Assembly (NCBI GenBank): GCA_944380285.1
Contig: CALWGZ010000005.1
Coordinates: forward strand, 62,001-126,000
Source: an uncultured Christensenellaceae bacterium
Lineage (GTDB): Bacteria; Bacillota; Clostridia; Christensenellales; UBA3700
Direction: 5' to 3'
Length of the DNA: 64,000 bases
Under the pieces are notes generated by a model. It was not told the origin of the DNA. It searched no databases and saw nothing but the letters and a program-made list of their open reading frames with translations. Numbering within the stretch: the first letter of the stretch is position 1; each line of letters starts with the position of its first letter. The translations under genes were made by a program, and so were the position numbers. This document shows positions 34,754 through 44,400 of the stretch, in pieces.

Positions 34754-36412
34754 ATGAAAATCAACGGCTCCCAGATCTTGATCGAGACTTTGGTCGAACA
34801 GGGCGTGGACACCGTCTTCGGATATCCGGGCGGCGCCATCCTCAACATCTATGACGCCCTCTACAAAAACAGCGACCGCATCAGGCACATCATCACCGCC
34901 CACGAGCAGGGCGCGGCTCACGCTGCGGACGGCTATGCTCGCGCGACGGGCAAGACGGGCGTCGTCATGGCGACGTCGGGTCCCGGTGCGACCAACCTCG
35001 TCACCGGCATAGCGACCGCGTTCATGGACAGTGTCCCGATGGTCGCGATCACCGCCAACGTTCCCAACAGCCTCATCGGTCTGGACAGCTTCCAAGAGGT
35101 CTACATTGCAGGCATCACGATGCCCATCACCAAGCACAACTTCGTCGTCCGCAGGGTCGAAGACCTCGCGCCGACCGTGCGCAGGGCGTTCGAGATCGCC
35201 GAGAGCGGCAGACCCGGTCCCGTGCTCATCGACATCACCAAGGACGTGACGGGCGCGGAATATGAGTTCGAGCCCGTGCCCAAGAAGCCGCGAGCAAAGG
35301 CGCCGCTTCCGTCCGAGGACACGCTCAAACAGATCGCCGCATTGATCGACGGCGCAAAGAAGCCGGCGATCTTGGTCGGCGGCGGGGCGCAGATCAGCGG
35401 CGCGTCCGACATCGTCGCCGAGCTCGCGCGCAAGGCGGACATCCCGGCGGCGCACACTTTGATGGCGGCGGGCGTGCTCAGCTACGGCGAAGAGCACAAC
35501 CTCGGGCTGGTCGGTATGCACGGCAACCTCAGCGCAGGCAAGGCGATCGCCAATTGCGACCTCTTGCTCGCGATCGGCACGCGTTTTTCGGACAGAGTCG
35601 CGACCGACAAGGCTAGGTTCGCGCAAAACAGCAAGATCGTTCACATCGACATCGACGCCGCGGAGATCAACAAGAACGTCCGCAGCAATGTCTCCGTGAT
35701 CGGCGACGTCAAGGACGTGCTGACCGCGCTTTTGCCCCTCGTCAGGGAGACCAAGCGTCCCGAATGGATGGCGAAGGTCGCCGAATGGAAGGGCAAGGAT
35801 TACAAGCCTCAGGACAAGGAGGGCGTGCTCCGTCCCCACCAGATCATGAGGCAGATCACCGCCGCTCTCGACGAGGACGCGATCATCGCGACCGACGTCG
35901 GACAGCACCAGATGTGGGCGGCGCAATATTGCGGCAAGATCAAGCCGCGCCACTTCATCACTTCGGGCGGTCTCGGCACGATGGGTTACGGCTTCGGCGC
36001 GTCCATCGGCGCTCAGGTCGCAAAGCCCCAAAGCAGAGTGGTGATGGTCACCGGCGACGGCTCTTTCCATATGAATCTCAACGAGATGTGCACCGCGGTT
36101 TCGTTCGGGCTGCCCATCGTCGTCGTCGTGATGAACAACCATGTGCTCGGCATGGTCCGCCAGTGGCAGACATTGTTCTACGACAAGAGATATTCCGCGA
36201 CCACGCTCGACAGAAAGACGGATTATGTCAAGCTTGCGGACGCGTTCGGAGGTCTCGGCTTCCGCGCAACGACCGAAGAGGAGTTCAAGGAAGTCTTCGC
36301 CAAGGCTCTCGCTTCGGGCAGACCGTGCATCATCGACGCGGTGATCGACAGGGACGAGAGGGTCCTTCCGATGATCGCCCCCGGCTGCACGATCGACGAA
36401 ATCATCATGTAA
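34754..36412 (+). CDS. ilvB: Acetolactate synthase, catalytic subunit
   Basis: 552 residues, ThDP enzyme. Catalytic Glu51 in TAHEQGAAHAADGYAR, FAD-region GMHGNLSA, and the ThDP-Mg motif GDGSFHMN...VVVMNN. It condenses pyruvate (or pyruvate plus 2-oxobutyrate) to acetolactate or acetohydroxybutyrate. Its place before ilvC-ilvD-ilvA makes it the anabolic enzyme. The regulatory subunit gene ilvN/ilvH, which normally follows, is missing here. The start at 34754 has GAGAGGAA upstream. Confidence 0.95.
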   Translation: MKINGSQILIETLVEQGVDTVFGYPGGAILNIYDALYKNSDRIRHIITAHEQGAAHAADGYARATGKTGVVMATSGPGATNLVTGIATAFMDSVPMVAITANVPNSLIGLDSFQEVYIAGITMPITKHNFVVRRVEDLAPTVRRAFEIAESGRPGPVLIDITKDVTGAEYEFEPVPKKPRAKAPLPSEDTLKQIAALIDGAKKPAILVGGGAQISGASDIVAELARKADIPAAHTLMAAGVLSYGEEHNLGLVGMHGNLSAGKAIANCDLLLAIGTRFSDRVATDKARFAQNSKIVHIDIDAAEINKNVRSNVSVIGDVKDVLTALLPLVRETKRPEWMAKVAEWKGKDYKPQDKEGVLRPHQIMRQITAALDEDAIIATDVGQHQMWAAQYCGKIKPRHFITSGGLGTMGYGFGASIGAQVAKPQSRVVMVTGDGSFHMNLNEMCTAVSFGLPIVVVVMNNHVLGMVRQWQTLFYDKRYSATTLDRKTDYVKLADAFGGLGFRATTEEEFKEVFAKALASGRPCIIDAVIDRDERVLPMIAPGCTIDEIIM

Positions 36413-36442
36413 TCAAGCAATTGTATTTTGGAGGATACAAAT

Positions 36443-37438
36443 ATGATCAAAAAGTATTACGATAGCGATTGCGATATCAAGATGCTTGACGGCAAAACCA
36501 TTGCGATCATGGGCTTCGGCTCGCAGGGTCACGCTCATGCGATGAACCTCAAAGACAGCGGCTGCAATGTCATCGTCGGTCTCAGACCGGGCAGCAGACA
36601 CGAAAAGAAGGCGAAGGAGTACGGACTCAAAGTCATGCCCGTCGCCGAAGCCGCGAAGAAGGCGGACATCGTCATGATGCTCGTTCCGGATGAGATCTGC
36701 GCCGACATCTACGACGCCGAGGTCGCTCCCTATATGACCGAGGGCAAGGTGCTCATGTTCGCCCACGGTCTCAACATCCACTTCAAGCTGATCAAGCCGG
36801 CGAAGGACATCGACGTCATCATGGTCGCCCCCAAGGGCCCCGGTCACACCGTCCGCAGCCAATACGTCGAGGGCAAGGGCGTTCCGTCGCTGATCGCGGT
36901 CGCGCAGGACGCGTCCGGCAAGGCTAAGGACTATGCGCTCGCCTATGCTTCCGGCATCGGCGCGGGCAGAGCGGGCATCCTCGAGACCACGTTCAGAGAG
37001 GAGACCGAGACCGACCTGTTCGGCGAGCAATGCGTGCTTTGCGGCGGCGTCACCGAGTTGATGAAAGCGGGCTTCGAGACCCTCGTCGGCGCGGGCTACG
37101 CTCCCGAGATGGCATACTTCGAGTGCATCCACGAGATGAAGCTGATCGTCGACCTCATCAACAGCGGCGGCTTCTCGATGATGAGATACAGCATCTCCAA
37201 CACCGCCGAGTACGGCGATTACAGGACGGGCAAGAGGCTCATCACCGACGAGACCCGCAAGGAGATGCGCAAGGTCTTGCGCGAGATCCAGGACGGCACG
37301 TTCGTCAGCGAATGGATGACCGAGAACAAGAGCGGCAAGTGCGCCAAGTTCCTCGCGACCAGAGCGCTCGAAGCGGAGCATCCGCTCGAGAAGGTCGGCG
37401 CGGAGCTGCGCCAAATGATGAGCTGGCTCAAGAAGTGA
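36443..37438 (+). CDS. ilvC: Ketol-acid reductoisomerase
   Basis: 331 residues, class I. Rossmann motif [17 protein letters not shown], then GLRPGSR in the cofactor specificity loop, and the C-terminal knotted domain with metal ligands in [10 protein letters not shown] and [12 protein letters not shown]. It converts acetolactate to dihydroxyisovalerate. The loop arginine/serine pair favours NADPH. The ATG at 36443 has GGAGG at 36430-36434; the TTG at 36428 is rejected because it overlaps that site. Confidence 0.97.
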   Translation: MIKKYYDSDCDIKMLDGKTIAIMGFGSQGHAHAMNLKDSGCNVIVGLRPGSRHEKKAKEYGLKVMPVAEAAKKADIVMMLVPDEICADIYDAEVAPYMTEGKVLMFAHGLNIHFKLIKPAKDIDVIMVAPKGPGHTVRSQYVEGKGVPSLIAVAQDASGKAKDYALAYASGIGAGRAGILETTFREETETDLFGEQCVLCGGVTELMKAGFETLVGAGYAPEMAYFECIHEMKLIVDLINSGGFSMMRYSISNTAEYGDYRTGKRLITDETRKEMRKVLREIQDGTFVSEWMTENKSGKCAKFLATRALEAEHPLEKVGAELRQMMSWLKK

Positions 37439-37461
37439 GCTCTTCGCAATACTAACAAAAC

Positions 37462-37492
37462 ACGAGTCGCTTTGCTTTGCAGGGCGACTCGT
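37462..37492 (+). promoter_or_regulatory. hairpin in the ilvC-ilvD gap
   Basis: Perfect 9-bp stem ACGAGTCGC/GCGACTCGT with a 13-nt loop and no T tract, ending 14 nt before the ilvD ATG. Probably an mRNA processing or stability hairpin that could uncouple ilvC and ilvD levels. Confidence 0.6.
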
Positions 37493-37506
37493 ACGTCAAG
37501 GTAACC

Positions 37507-39171
37507 ATGGAATTACGCAGTAGATATTTGACCGACAAGGCGGAGACCGCTCCGCAGAGATCGCTGCTTTATGCGTGCGGTTTCACAAAGGAAGAACTCG
37601 ACAGACCCCTGATCGGCGTCGTGTCCGCGTTCAGCGAGATCGTCCCCGGGCACGTCCACCTCGACAAGCTCGCGGACGCCGTCAAGGCGGGCGTCAGGCT
37701 CGCGGGCGGCACCCCCGTGCTCATTCCGTCCATCGGAGTGTGCGACGGCATCGCGATGGGACACGACGGCATGCACTATTCGCTGCCTTCGCGCGAGCTC
37801 ATCGCCGACAGCGTCGAGACGATGATTACCGCCCATATGCTGGACGGCGTCGTGCTTGTCCCCAATTGCGACAAGATCGTCCCCGGCATGGTCATGGCGG
37901 CGGTCAGGATGAACATCCCGGCGGTCGTCGTCAGCGGCGGTCCCATGCTCGCCGGCGTCGTGGACGGGTGCGAGGTCTCGCTGTCCAAGATGTTCGAGGC
38001 GGTCGGCGCCTACAAGGCAAATATCATCGACGACAAGGGACTTGACGAATACGAACACAAGTGCTGCCCCTCGTGCGGTTCGTGCAGCGGCATGTACACC
38101 GCCAACAGCATGAACTGCCTGTGCGAGGCGATCGGCATCGCGCTGCCGGGCAACGGCACGATCCCCGCGGTCATGAGCGCAAGGACGGCGCTTGCAAAGC
38201 ACGCCGGTATGGCGGTGATGGAGATGGTCAAACGCGGCATCAAGGCGCGCGACATCATCAACAAGAAGTCCGTTTCCAACGCGCTGCGCTGCGACATGGC
38301 GCTCGGCTGTTCGTCCAACAGCGTCCTTCACCTGTTGGCGATCGCCAACGAGGCGGGCGTCGAACTCGACCTCAACATCTTCAACGAATACAGCGACACC
38401 ACGCCCAACCTCTGCCACCTCGCGCCTGCGGGTCCCACCCATATGCAGGATCTCTATGCGGCGGGCGGCGTGCAGGCGGTCATCTCCGAACTCGCGAAGA
38501 AGGACCTCATCGACCTCACCGCGATGACGGTCACCGGCGGCACCGTCGGCGACAACATCAAGGGCGTCAAGGTCAAGAATTACGACATCATCCGTCCGAT
38601 CGACAAGCCTTACAGCGAGACGGGCGGGCTGGCGATCCTTTGGGGCAACATCGCAAAGAGAGGCTGCGTCGTCAAGCGCAGCGCGGTCGCTCCCGAAATG
38701 TTGAAACACACCGGTCCCGCGCGCGTCTTTGACAGCGAGGACGAGGCGATCGCCGCGATCTACGGCAAAAAGATCAACGCGGGCGACGTCGTCGTCATCC
38801 GTTACGAAGGTCCCAAGGGCGGTCCCGGCATGAGAGAGATGCTCAATCCCACCTCCGCGCTTGCCGGTATGAAGCTGGACAAGAGCGTCGCGCTGATCAC
38901 AGACGGACGCTTCTCGGGCGCAAGCCGCGGCGCGTCGATAGGGCATGTCTGCCCCGAGGCGGCGCAGGGCGGCGAGATAGGGCTTTTGCGCGAGGGCGAC
39001 ATCATCGACATCGACATCCCGGCGCACAAGGTCTCCGCGCGCGTGTCCGACGAAGAATTTGAAAACAGAAAGAAAACGCAAGTCATGCCTCAGCCCAAGT
39101 TCACGGGCGGCTGGCTCGCGAGATACACCAAGCTGGTCACCAGCGCCGACAAGGGCGCGGTGCTCCGCTGA
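37507..39171 (+). CDS. ilvD: Dihydroxy-acid dehydratase
   Basis: 554 residues. Fe-S ligands in [10 protein letters not shown] and [19 protein letters not shown], then GCSSNSVLH and the C-terminal [17 protein letters not shown]. It dehydrates dihydroxyisovalerate and dihydroxymethylvalerate to the 2-oxo acids of valine and isoleucine. The start at 37507 (MELRSRYL) has AAGG upstream; a longer in-frame reading from 37477 includes the intergenic hairpin and is rejected. Confidence 0.97.
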   Translation: MELRSRYLTDKAETAPQRSLLYACGFTKEELDRPLIGVVSAFSEIVPGHVHLDKLADAVKAGVRLAGGTPVLIPSIGVCDGIAMGHDGMHYSLPSRELIADSVETMITAHMLDGVVLVPNCDKIVPGMVMAAVRMNIPAVVVSGGPMLAGVVDGCEVSLSKMFEAVGAYKANIIDDKGLDEYEHKCCPSCGSCSGMYTANSMNCLCEAIGIALPGNGTIPAVMSARTALAKHAGMAVMEMVKRGIKARDIINKKSVSNALRCDMALGCSSNSVLHLLAIANEAGVELDLNIFNEYSDTTPNLCHLAPAGPTHMQDLYAAGGVQAVISELAKKDLIDLTAMTVTGGTVGDNIKGVKVKNYDIIRPIDKPYSETGGLAILWGNIAKRGCVVKRSAVAPEMLKHTGPARVFDSEDEAIAAIYGKKINAGDVVVIRYEGPKGGPGMREMLNPTSALAGMKLDKSVALITDGRFSGASRGASIGHVCPEAAQGGEIGLLREGDIIDIDIPAHKVSARVSDEEFENRKKTQVMPQPKFTGGWLARYTKLVTSADKGAVLR

Positions 39172-39179
39172 GGAGAAAT

Positions 39180-40373
39180 ATGCTCACACTCGACAAAGTC
39201 TACCACGCCGCGTTCGTCCTCAAAGAGGCGATCCGTGCGACGGATATGATCGCCGCGCGCAACATCAAGAGCGGCGTCGATCTCTTCCTCAAGACCGAGA
39301 ACCTCCAAGTCACCGGTTCGTTCAAGGTCAGAGGCGCTTACTACAAGATCTCGCAGCTCTCCGACGAGGAGAAACAGCGCGGTGTCATCGCCTGCTCGGC
39401 GGGCAACCACGCGCAGGGCGTCGCGCTCGCGGCGACTCACAACGGCATCAAGTCGCTGATCTGTCTGCCCGACGTCGCGCCCATCTCCAAGGTCGAGGCG
39501 ACCAAACGCCTCGGTGCCGAGATCTGCCTCGTCAAGGGCGTCTACGACGACGCCTACAACAAGGCGCTCGAACTCAAAGACAAGTACGGCTACACGTTCA
39601 TCCACCCGTTCGACGATGACGACGTCATCGCGGGACAGGGGACGATCGGGCTCGAGATCCTCGATCAACTGCCCGACGTCGACGCGGTCGTCGTACCCAT
39701 CGGCGGCGGCGGTCTGATCAGCGGCGTCGCGTTCGCGATCAAACAATTGAGACCGCAATGCAAGGTCTACGGCGTGCAGGCGAGCGGCGCTCCCAGCATG
39801 CTCAACTCCGTCCACGACCACAAGATCGAACGCCTCGACAGCGTCTCCACGATCGCCGACGGCATCGCGGTCAAGGAGCCGGGCGAGCATACGTTCGACT
39901 ATTGCTCCAAGTACGTCGACGAGATCGTCTCCGTCACCGACGACGAGATCTCGGCGGCGATCCTCGCGCTCATCGAGCAGCACAAACTCGTCACCGAGGG
40001 TGCGGGCGCGGTCTCTGTCGCGGCGGTCATGTTCGACAAGCTGCCCGTCAAGGGCAAGAAGGTCTGCTGCCTGCTTTCGGGCGGTAACATCGACGTCAAC
40101 ATCCTCTCGCGCGTCATAGAGAGAGGTCTTTTGATGAGCGGACGCTCCGCGCTGATCACCGTCGAACTTCTCGACAAGCCGGGGCAGCTGCGCGACGTCT
40201 CTTCGACAATTGCCGAACAGGGCGGCAACGTCGTCTCCGTCCACTACGAACGCGCCAACGAGGGCAGCGACATCAACGGCTGCTTCTTGCGCATCCAGAT
40301 CGAGACGCGCAACCACGACCACATCGCCCAGATCCGCAAAGCGCTTGCGGACAAGGGCTTCAAACTCGTTTAG
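39180..40373 (+). CDS. ilvA: Threonine ammonia-lyase with one C-terminal ACT domain
   Basis: 397 residues. PLP lysine in TGSFKVRGAYYK (Lys49), SAGNHAQGVA, and GGGGLISG for the phosphate. A single ACT domain (about 325-397, ITVELLDKPGQLRDVSS) makes the length resemble TdcB/Gram-positive IlvA rather than the two-ACT E. coli enzyme. It deaminates threonine to 2-oxobutyrate, the isoleucine precursor, consistent with its ilv operon position; the ACT domain should mediate allosteric control. Confidence 0.94.
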   Translation: MLTLDKVYHAAFVLKEAIRATDMIAARNIKSGVDLFLKTENLQVTGSFKVRGAYYKISQLSDEEKQRGVIACSAGNHAQGVALAATHNGIKSLICLPDVAPISKVEATKRLGAEICLVKGVYDDAYNKALELKDKYGYTFIHPFDDDDVIAGQGTIGLEILDQLPDVDAVVVPIGGGGLISGVAFAIKQLRPQCKVYGVQASGAPSMLNSVHDHKIERLDSVSTIADGIAVKEPGEHTFDYCSKYVDEIVSVTDDEISAAILALIEQHKLVTEGAGAVSVAAVMFDKLPVKGKKVCCLLSGGNIDVNILSRVIERGLLMSGRSALITVELLDKPGQLRDVSSTIAEQGGNVVSVHYERANEGSDINGCFLRIQIETRNHDHIAQIRKALADKGFKLV

Positions 40374-40381
40374 GAGGCAAT

Positions 40382-40753
40382 ATGAAAGTCATTTCCACCG
40401 ACAAAGCCCCCGCTGCGATCGGTCCCTATTCGCAGGCGATCGTCTCGGGCGGCATGGTCTATACGTCCGGGCAGATCGCGATCGATCCCGCGACCGGAGC
40501 CGTCGTTTCGGGCGGCATCGAAGAGCAGACCGAGCAGGTCTGCCGCAACATAGAGCAGCTTCTCAAAGCCGCCGGCACCGACATCGGCCGCGTGGTCAAG
40601 ACGGTGTGCTTCCTCGCCGATATGGGCGATTTTGCGGCGTTCAACGCCGTCTACGAAAAGCACTTCGTCTCCAAGCCCGCGCGCTCGTGCGTAGCGGTCA
40701 GGACGCTGCCCAAGAACGTGCTGGTCGAGATCGACACCGTCACCGAGGTCTGA
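40382..40753 (+). CDS. ridA: RidA reactive enamine/imine deaminase
   Basis: 123 residues, YjgF/YER057c/UK114 family. The motifs APAAIGPYSQAI, YTSGQI, QVCRNIEQLL and PARSCVAVRTLPKNVLVEID carry the active-site Arg in the last stretch. RidA hydrolyses 2-aminoacrylate and related enamines released by threonine/serine dehydratases, preventing damage to PLP enzymes. Its place directly after ilvA (8-nt gap, own AGGAGG) matches that role. Confidence 0.96.
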   Translation: MKVISTDKAPAAIGPYSQAIVSGGMVYTSGQIAIDPATGAVVSGGIEEQTEQVCRNIEQLLKAAGTDIGRVVKTVCFLADMGDFAAFNAVYEKHFVSKPARSCVAVRTLPKNVLVEIDTVTEV

Positions 40754-40774
40754 TATCCGACACCGACGACATCG

Positions 40775-40800
40775 AGCGCAGGCGCAATGCCTGCGCTTTT
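40775..40800 (+). terminator. intrinsic terminator of the ilv operon
   Basis: AGCGCAGGC-GCAAT-GCCTGCGCT hairpin followed by a T tract. Confidence 0.88.
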
Positions 40801-40837
40801 GTCATGCCGTGCCGCGCATTGCGATCTTGCAAAAGCG

Positions 40838-41095
40838 TCGTCGGTCAAGTCAAGTGCTGCGAACCGAAAATTGTCAAAAGAGGGCGGGAGGTCAAATGCG
40901 GAGCTTTCTTGTCAAGAGATCGCGCCGACTTTTTTGTCAATTTTACGACAGCGCTTTCAAAGCGCAAAAAGTCATCGGATCTTGTCAAGAGTTGCGAACC
41001 GAATTTTTTCAAAAGAGCAGCGGAGAGCCAAAACACCGAGATTTTTTGTCAAGAGCAAGCGACGACTTTTTCAAAGAAATTTTGCCTGTCGCCCG
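40838..41095 (+). repeat. Two imperfect 135-bp tandem repeats
   Basis: TGCGAACCGAA at 40858 recurs at 40993 (offset 135), followed in both by TCAAAAGAG, a CTTGTCAAGAG or TTTGTCAAGAG, a CGACTTTTT and CAAttTT or AAATTTT. There is no coding potential. The rest of the 40801-41120 gap shows nothing else. Confidence 0.65.
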
Positions 41096-41120
41096 AGAGA
41101 TCGGTCATTGTTGCAAGGTG

Positions 41121-41150
41121 AAAAAATGCCGCGCCCTTGTCGGGCGCGGC
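41121..41150 (-). terminator. intrinsic terminator of the MMPL gene
   Basis: Minus strand GCCGCGCCC-GACAA-GGGCGCGGC, then A and six T. Confidence 0.88.
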
Positions 41151-41163
41151 GCGCGTTTTGCAA

Positions 41164-43941
41164 TTATTTTTTGTCGTCGTCCGACGTGGTCATGACCTCG
41201 TCGTCGGCTTTGTCATCCGCCGCTTTGTCGTCGGCATCGCCGCCGTCGCCGGTTTCGGCAGGTTTCGGTTCGTCGCCTCTGTCGATCAGGACGTCGGACG
41301 CCTTGACTCCGTCGCCCGCGTCGGCGTCGATCATCACCGAATCGCCGTCTGCGCCCACCGAGGCCATCGCCAGCTTCTTCGCCTCGAGCTTGGCTTGACG
41401 CTTTTTCTCATAGATGGGCACGTTGTCCTTGCCCTCGTCGGGGTCGCCCTTGCCCTTTTTGATGCTGTACCACCGCGACACGCGTTCCTTGATGTTGAGT
41501 ATGGACGGCAACAGCGTGAACACGAGGATCAGCGAGAAGCAGGTGCCGATCGCGATCAGCCTTGTGATCTGTCCGACGATCGGGTTGGTCGTCAGCAGAG
41601 TGACCGCCACGCAGGTGAAGATGAGTATGCTTGCCGACGTGATGACGCTCGGTGCGGAGCGGTGCACCGCGTTCTTGACCGCGACCACGCCCGTGCAATT
41701 CTCTTTCTCTTCAAAGTACTTGGACGAGAAGAGGATCGCATAGTCGACCGTCGCGCCCAATTCGATCGCGCTGACGATCAGGTACGCCATGAAGTTGATC
41801 TTGTCGCCGATCAGGTAGGCGAGCGTCAGGTTGGCGAAGATGCCCGCCTCGATGACGAGGAGCAGTACCACCGACATGATCGGTCTGCGGAAGGTGAGCA
41901 GCAGCACCAGGAAGACGATGACCGCACTCAAAATATTGACCAGCGTGAAGTCGTCGGGCGTGACCGTGAACAGGTCGTACGCGCCTTGCGCAAGCCCGGT
42001 GACATAGACATGCTTGCCCGCTGTGTCGGTGTCGAACATCTCGTTGGCGATGTCGCGGATGCGGAGCATCGTGTTGTAACTCTCGATGTCCTCGGGGTCG
42101 CCCTCGAGATTGATCGTGTAGAGCATATAGTGGACGGAGCCTTCGGTCTCGTCGTTTACATTGGAGATGAAGCTGCCGAACAGCTGACCGTTGAGCTGCT
42201 CTTTGAGCGTCGTGTCGTTTTGGTTGAGTTTGAACCAACTATCCGCTAAGGCGTTCAGTCCGCTGTCCTGCAATGCGTCGAGGAGGTCGGGACCGACGAT
42301 GGACGCCAATGTGAACACGTCGGATACGGGGTTGAACTTGTTGCCGTCCTCGCGCACATAGTCGCCTTCGACAAAGTCTGTCGACGGCGCTGTCTCGTCG
42401 GTGACGCCGACCTGTTGGATCTTGTCGATGAACTCGTAGTGCTTGGACAGGTCGATGTTGCCGTAGCCGTCATATTGATAGGGTATGACCAGGATGAGCT
42501 GATTGTTGGTGCCCTCGACCTCTCTTTGCGCGAGGCTCTTTTCCTCTTCGGGCGTCTCGTTGGTGAACGTGATGTAGTTGAGCGGCACCAGCCCTTGGAA
42601 GTATGCGGATGGGACCGCGATCGCGACGCACAGCACGATGACGATGACGGACACCCACTTGTTGGTGATCGTCTTGCCGACAAAGTTGAGCCTCGGGGTG
42701 ACGATCCAATTGTGGTGAGTCTTGTCGATCAATTTCTTGGTCAATATGAGCAAGATGGGCTGAATGAATATGACCGCAAGCAGCGACAATATGACGCCCT
42801 TTGCAAGGACGAAGCCGAGATCGTAGCCGATGCCGTAGTTCATGAAGAACAGCGCGACAAAGCCGCCGACCGTCGTCAACGCGCTCGCCAAGATGGATTT
42901 GAGCGTCTTGGGCATCGCGTGCATGAGCGCGATCTTGGGGTCTTTGAGCGTGCGCAGCTCCTCTTGGAAGGAGTGGCTGAGGAAGATGGAGTAGTCCATC
43001 GCGACCGCCAATTGCAAGATGACCGCGCACGACGAGGTGATCGTCGAGATCGTGCCTATCGGGTTGCCCGCGATGACGTTGGTGCCCATGTTGAGCAAGA
43101 TGGATATGCCCAGCGTCGCGAGGAAGATGAACGGTTCGAGATAGCTGTGCGAAGACAGCAGCAAAATGACGAACACGACCAGCACCGCCGCGATGACGAA
43201 CTTGGGCATGTCGTTGAGCGAGCTGTCGACGAGGATACGCGCGTTTTGCGCCATGCCTGAGAAGTAGTACCCCTGCGACGCGTCGTCGATCTGAGTGATC
43301 GTGCCGTCCTCTATGCGCTCGTTCAGAATGCGCTGTATCTCTTTTTCGAGCGCGTCCAAAGCCTCGATGACGGCGTTGTTCGAGCCGCTTTGAGAGAAGT
43401 AGATGTTGAGTATGTATGTGGTCTCGCCGTTCGTCTCTTTGACAAACTTGTCTTGGAACTTGGCGCGCATCGCGTCAAGGTCGGACTGAACGACGTCCAG
43501 GACGCCTCCGATGCCGAGCAACGTTTGAAGATCGCCGTCCTCTTGAAGGTCGTCAAACGAACCTATCCAAACGACGTTGCGCGAAAGGAGAGGCTTGCCC
43601 TCGACCGTCTTGCTGAATGCGCGCGATTGGGTGGGGATGTCGTTTTCGTCCATCCCGTCGTATGCGCCGTCGGAAGCGGTGCCGTCGACAAACGTGACGA
43701 TGCGTTGAATGTCTTCACGCGAAAGATAGGATATGCCGATCGTGGTGTCGCCGACGATGCCGTACTGTTCGTTGAGCATCTGCTTGCCGATCGACGTGTC
43801 CGATTCCGGATCGAGATAGGACAGCACGTCGCTCTCTTTGTCGGTCAAGATCGTCCCGACGACGGACAGCGCCATCAGCAGGACCAAAACGCATATGACC
43901 GCGACCTTGTGATCGAGCAACCATTTGGTAAAGCTTGCCAT
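41164..43941 (-). CDS. MMPL/RND-superfamily membrane transporter
   Basis: 925 residues. One N-terminal membrane helix (about 10-32), a large outer loop, a block of about five helices (around 235-400, with a sterol-sensing-like AMDYSIFLSHSF near 320), a second outer loop, and a second block (around 655-810) with the matching TVDYAILFSSKYFEEK. This internal duplication with Asp-Tyr in helix 4/10 is the MmpL/RND proton-relay pattern. A long acidic tail (about 835-925) is cytoplasmic. The cargo (lipid, wall precursor or drug) is unknown. Confidence 0.88.
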   Translation of the reverse strand: MASFTKWLLDHKVAVICVLVLLMALSVVGTILTDKESDVLSYLDPESDTSIGKQMLNEQYGIVGDTTIGISYLSREDIQRIVTFVDGTASDGAYDGMDENDIPTQSRAFSKTVEGKPLLSRNVVWIGSFDDLQEDGDLQTLLGIGGVLDVVQSDLDAMRAKFQDKFVKETNGETTYILNIYFSQSGSNNAVIEALDALEKEIQRILNERIEDGTITQIDDASQGYYFSGMAQNARILVDSSLNDMPKFVIAAVLVVFVILLLSSHSYLEPFIFLATLGISILLNMGTNVIAGNPIGTISTITSSCAVILQLAVAMDYSIFLSHSFQEELRTLKDPKIALMHAMPKTLKSILASALTTVGGFVALFFMNYGIGYDLGFVLAKGVILSLLAVIFIQPILLILTKKLIDKTHHNWIVTPRLNFVGKTITNKWVSVIVIVLCVAIAVPSAYFQGLVPLNYITFTNETPEEEKSLAQREVEGTNNQLILVIPYQYDGYGNIDLSKHYEFIDKIQQVGVTDETAPSTDFVEGDYVREDGNKFNPVSDVFTLASIVGPDLLDALQDSGLNALADSWFKLNQNDTTLKEQLNGQLFGSFISNVNDETEGSVHYMLYTINLEGDPEDIESYNTMLRIRDIANEMFDTDTAGKHVYVTGLAQGAYDLFTVTPDDFTLVNILSAVIVFLVLLLTFRRPIMSVVLLLVIEAGIFANLTLAYLIGDKINFMAYLIVSAIELGATVDYAILFSSKYFEEKENCTGVVAVKNAVHRSAPSVITSASILIFTCVAVTLLTTNPIVGQITRLIAIGTCFSLILVFTLLPSILNIKERVSRWYSIKKGKGDPDEGKDNVPIYEKKRQAKLEAKKLAMASVGADGDSVMIDADAGDGVKASDVLIDRGDEPKPAETGDGGDADDKAADDKADDEVMTTSDDDKK

Positions 43942-43981
43942 TTCTTCTCCTTTTGCGGCGTACCGCGAACTCTTTACGAAT

Positions 43982-44011
43982 AATATACCATAATTTGACG
44001 AAGATTAACAA
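43982..44011 (-). promoter_or_regulatory. promoter of the MMPL gene
   Basis: Minus strand TTGTTA (44011-44006), 18-bp spacer, TATATT (43987-43982). AAAGGAGAAG precedes the ATG. Confidence 0.55.
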
Positions 44012-44364
44012 ACGATTAAAGGAGGTTTTTTTGGTTCAAAAACAGACGTGAATGTAAAATTTTCTTTACATTTCCACGCTTTGAGGCGATGTGTGTATTA
44101 TACGTCATTTGCTCCGAAAAACGCCGCCGCACGCGGGGGGGATCCGACGGCAGAGGAGAAGAGAGGCGCAGCCGTGCGGCGCGGAGAGATAAACGCGCGG
44201 CGGCAGCATGTACGACTGCGCGAATGACAGTTTAGGATATATATTTACGCACTGCGTGAGAGCGCGCGTCGTGCGTGCGACAAAAACGCGCGCATAGAGT
44301 ATATTCTCACCGTCTTGCAAAGGTAAAATTTTTGAAAAAAGGCGTTTTCGTGGGTGAAAATGCC
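44012..44364. other. gene-free gap between divergent genes
   Basis: Contains an AATGTAAA/TTTACATT inverted repeat (44051-44072) and a larger GC-rich inverted repeat with GCCGCCGC near 44125 and GCGGCGGC near 44198, including a 7-G run. No ORF with a start and RBS is seen. Confidence 0.5.
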
Positions 44365-44393
44365 TTGCATTGAAGCGCGCAAGATGTTATAAT
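44365..44393 (+). promoter_or_regulatory. promoter of the sugar-phosphate isomerase-like gene (leaderless)
   Basis: TTGCAT (44365-44370), 17-bp spacer, TATAAT (44388-44393) with TGT extension. The +1 is expected at 44400, next to the ATG at 44401. Confidence 0.75.
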
Positions 44394-44400
44394 GGGCGGT

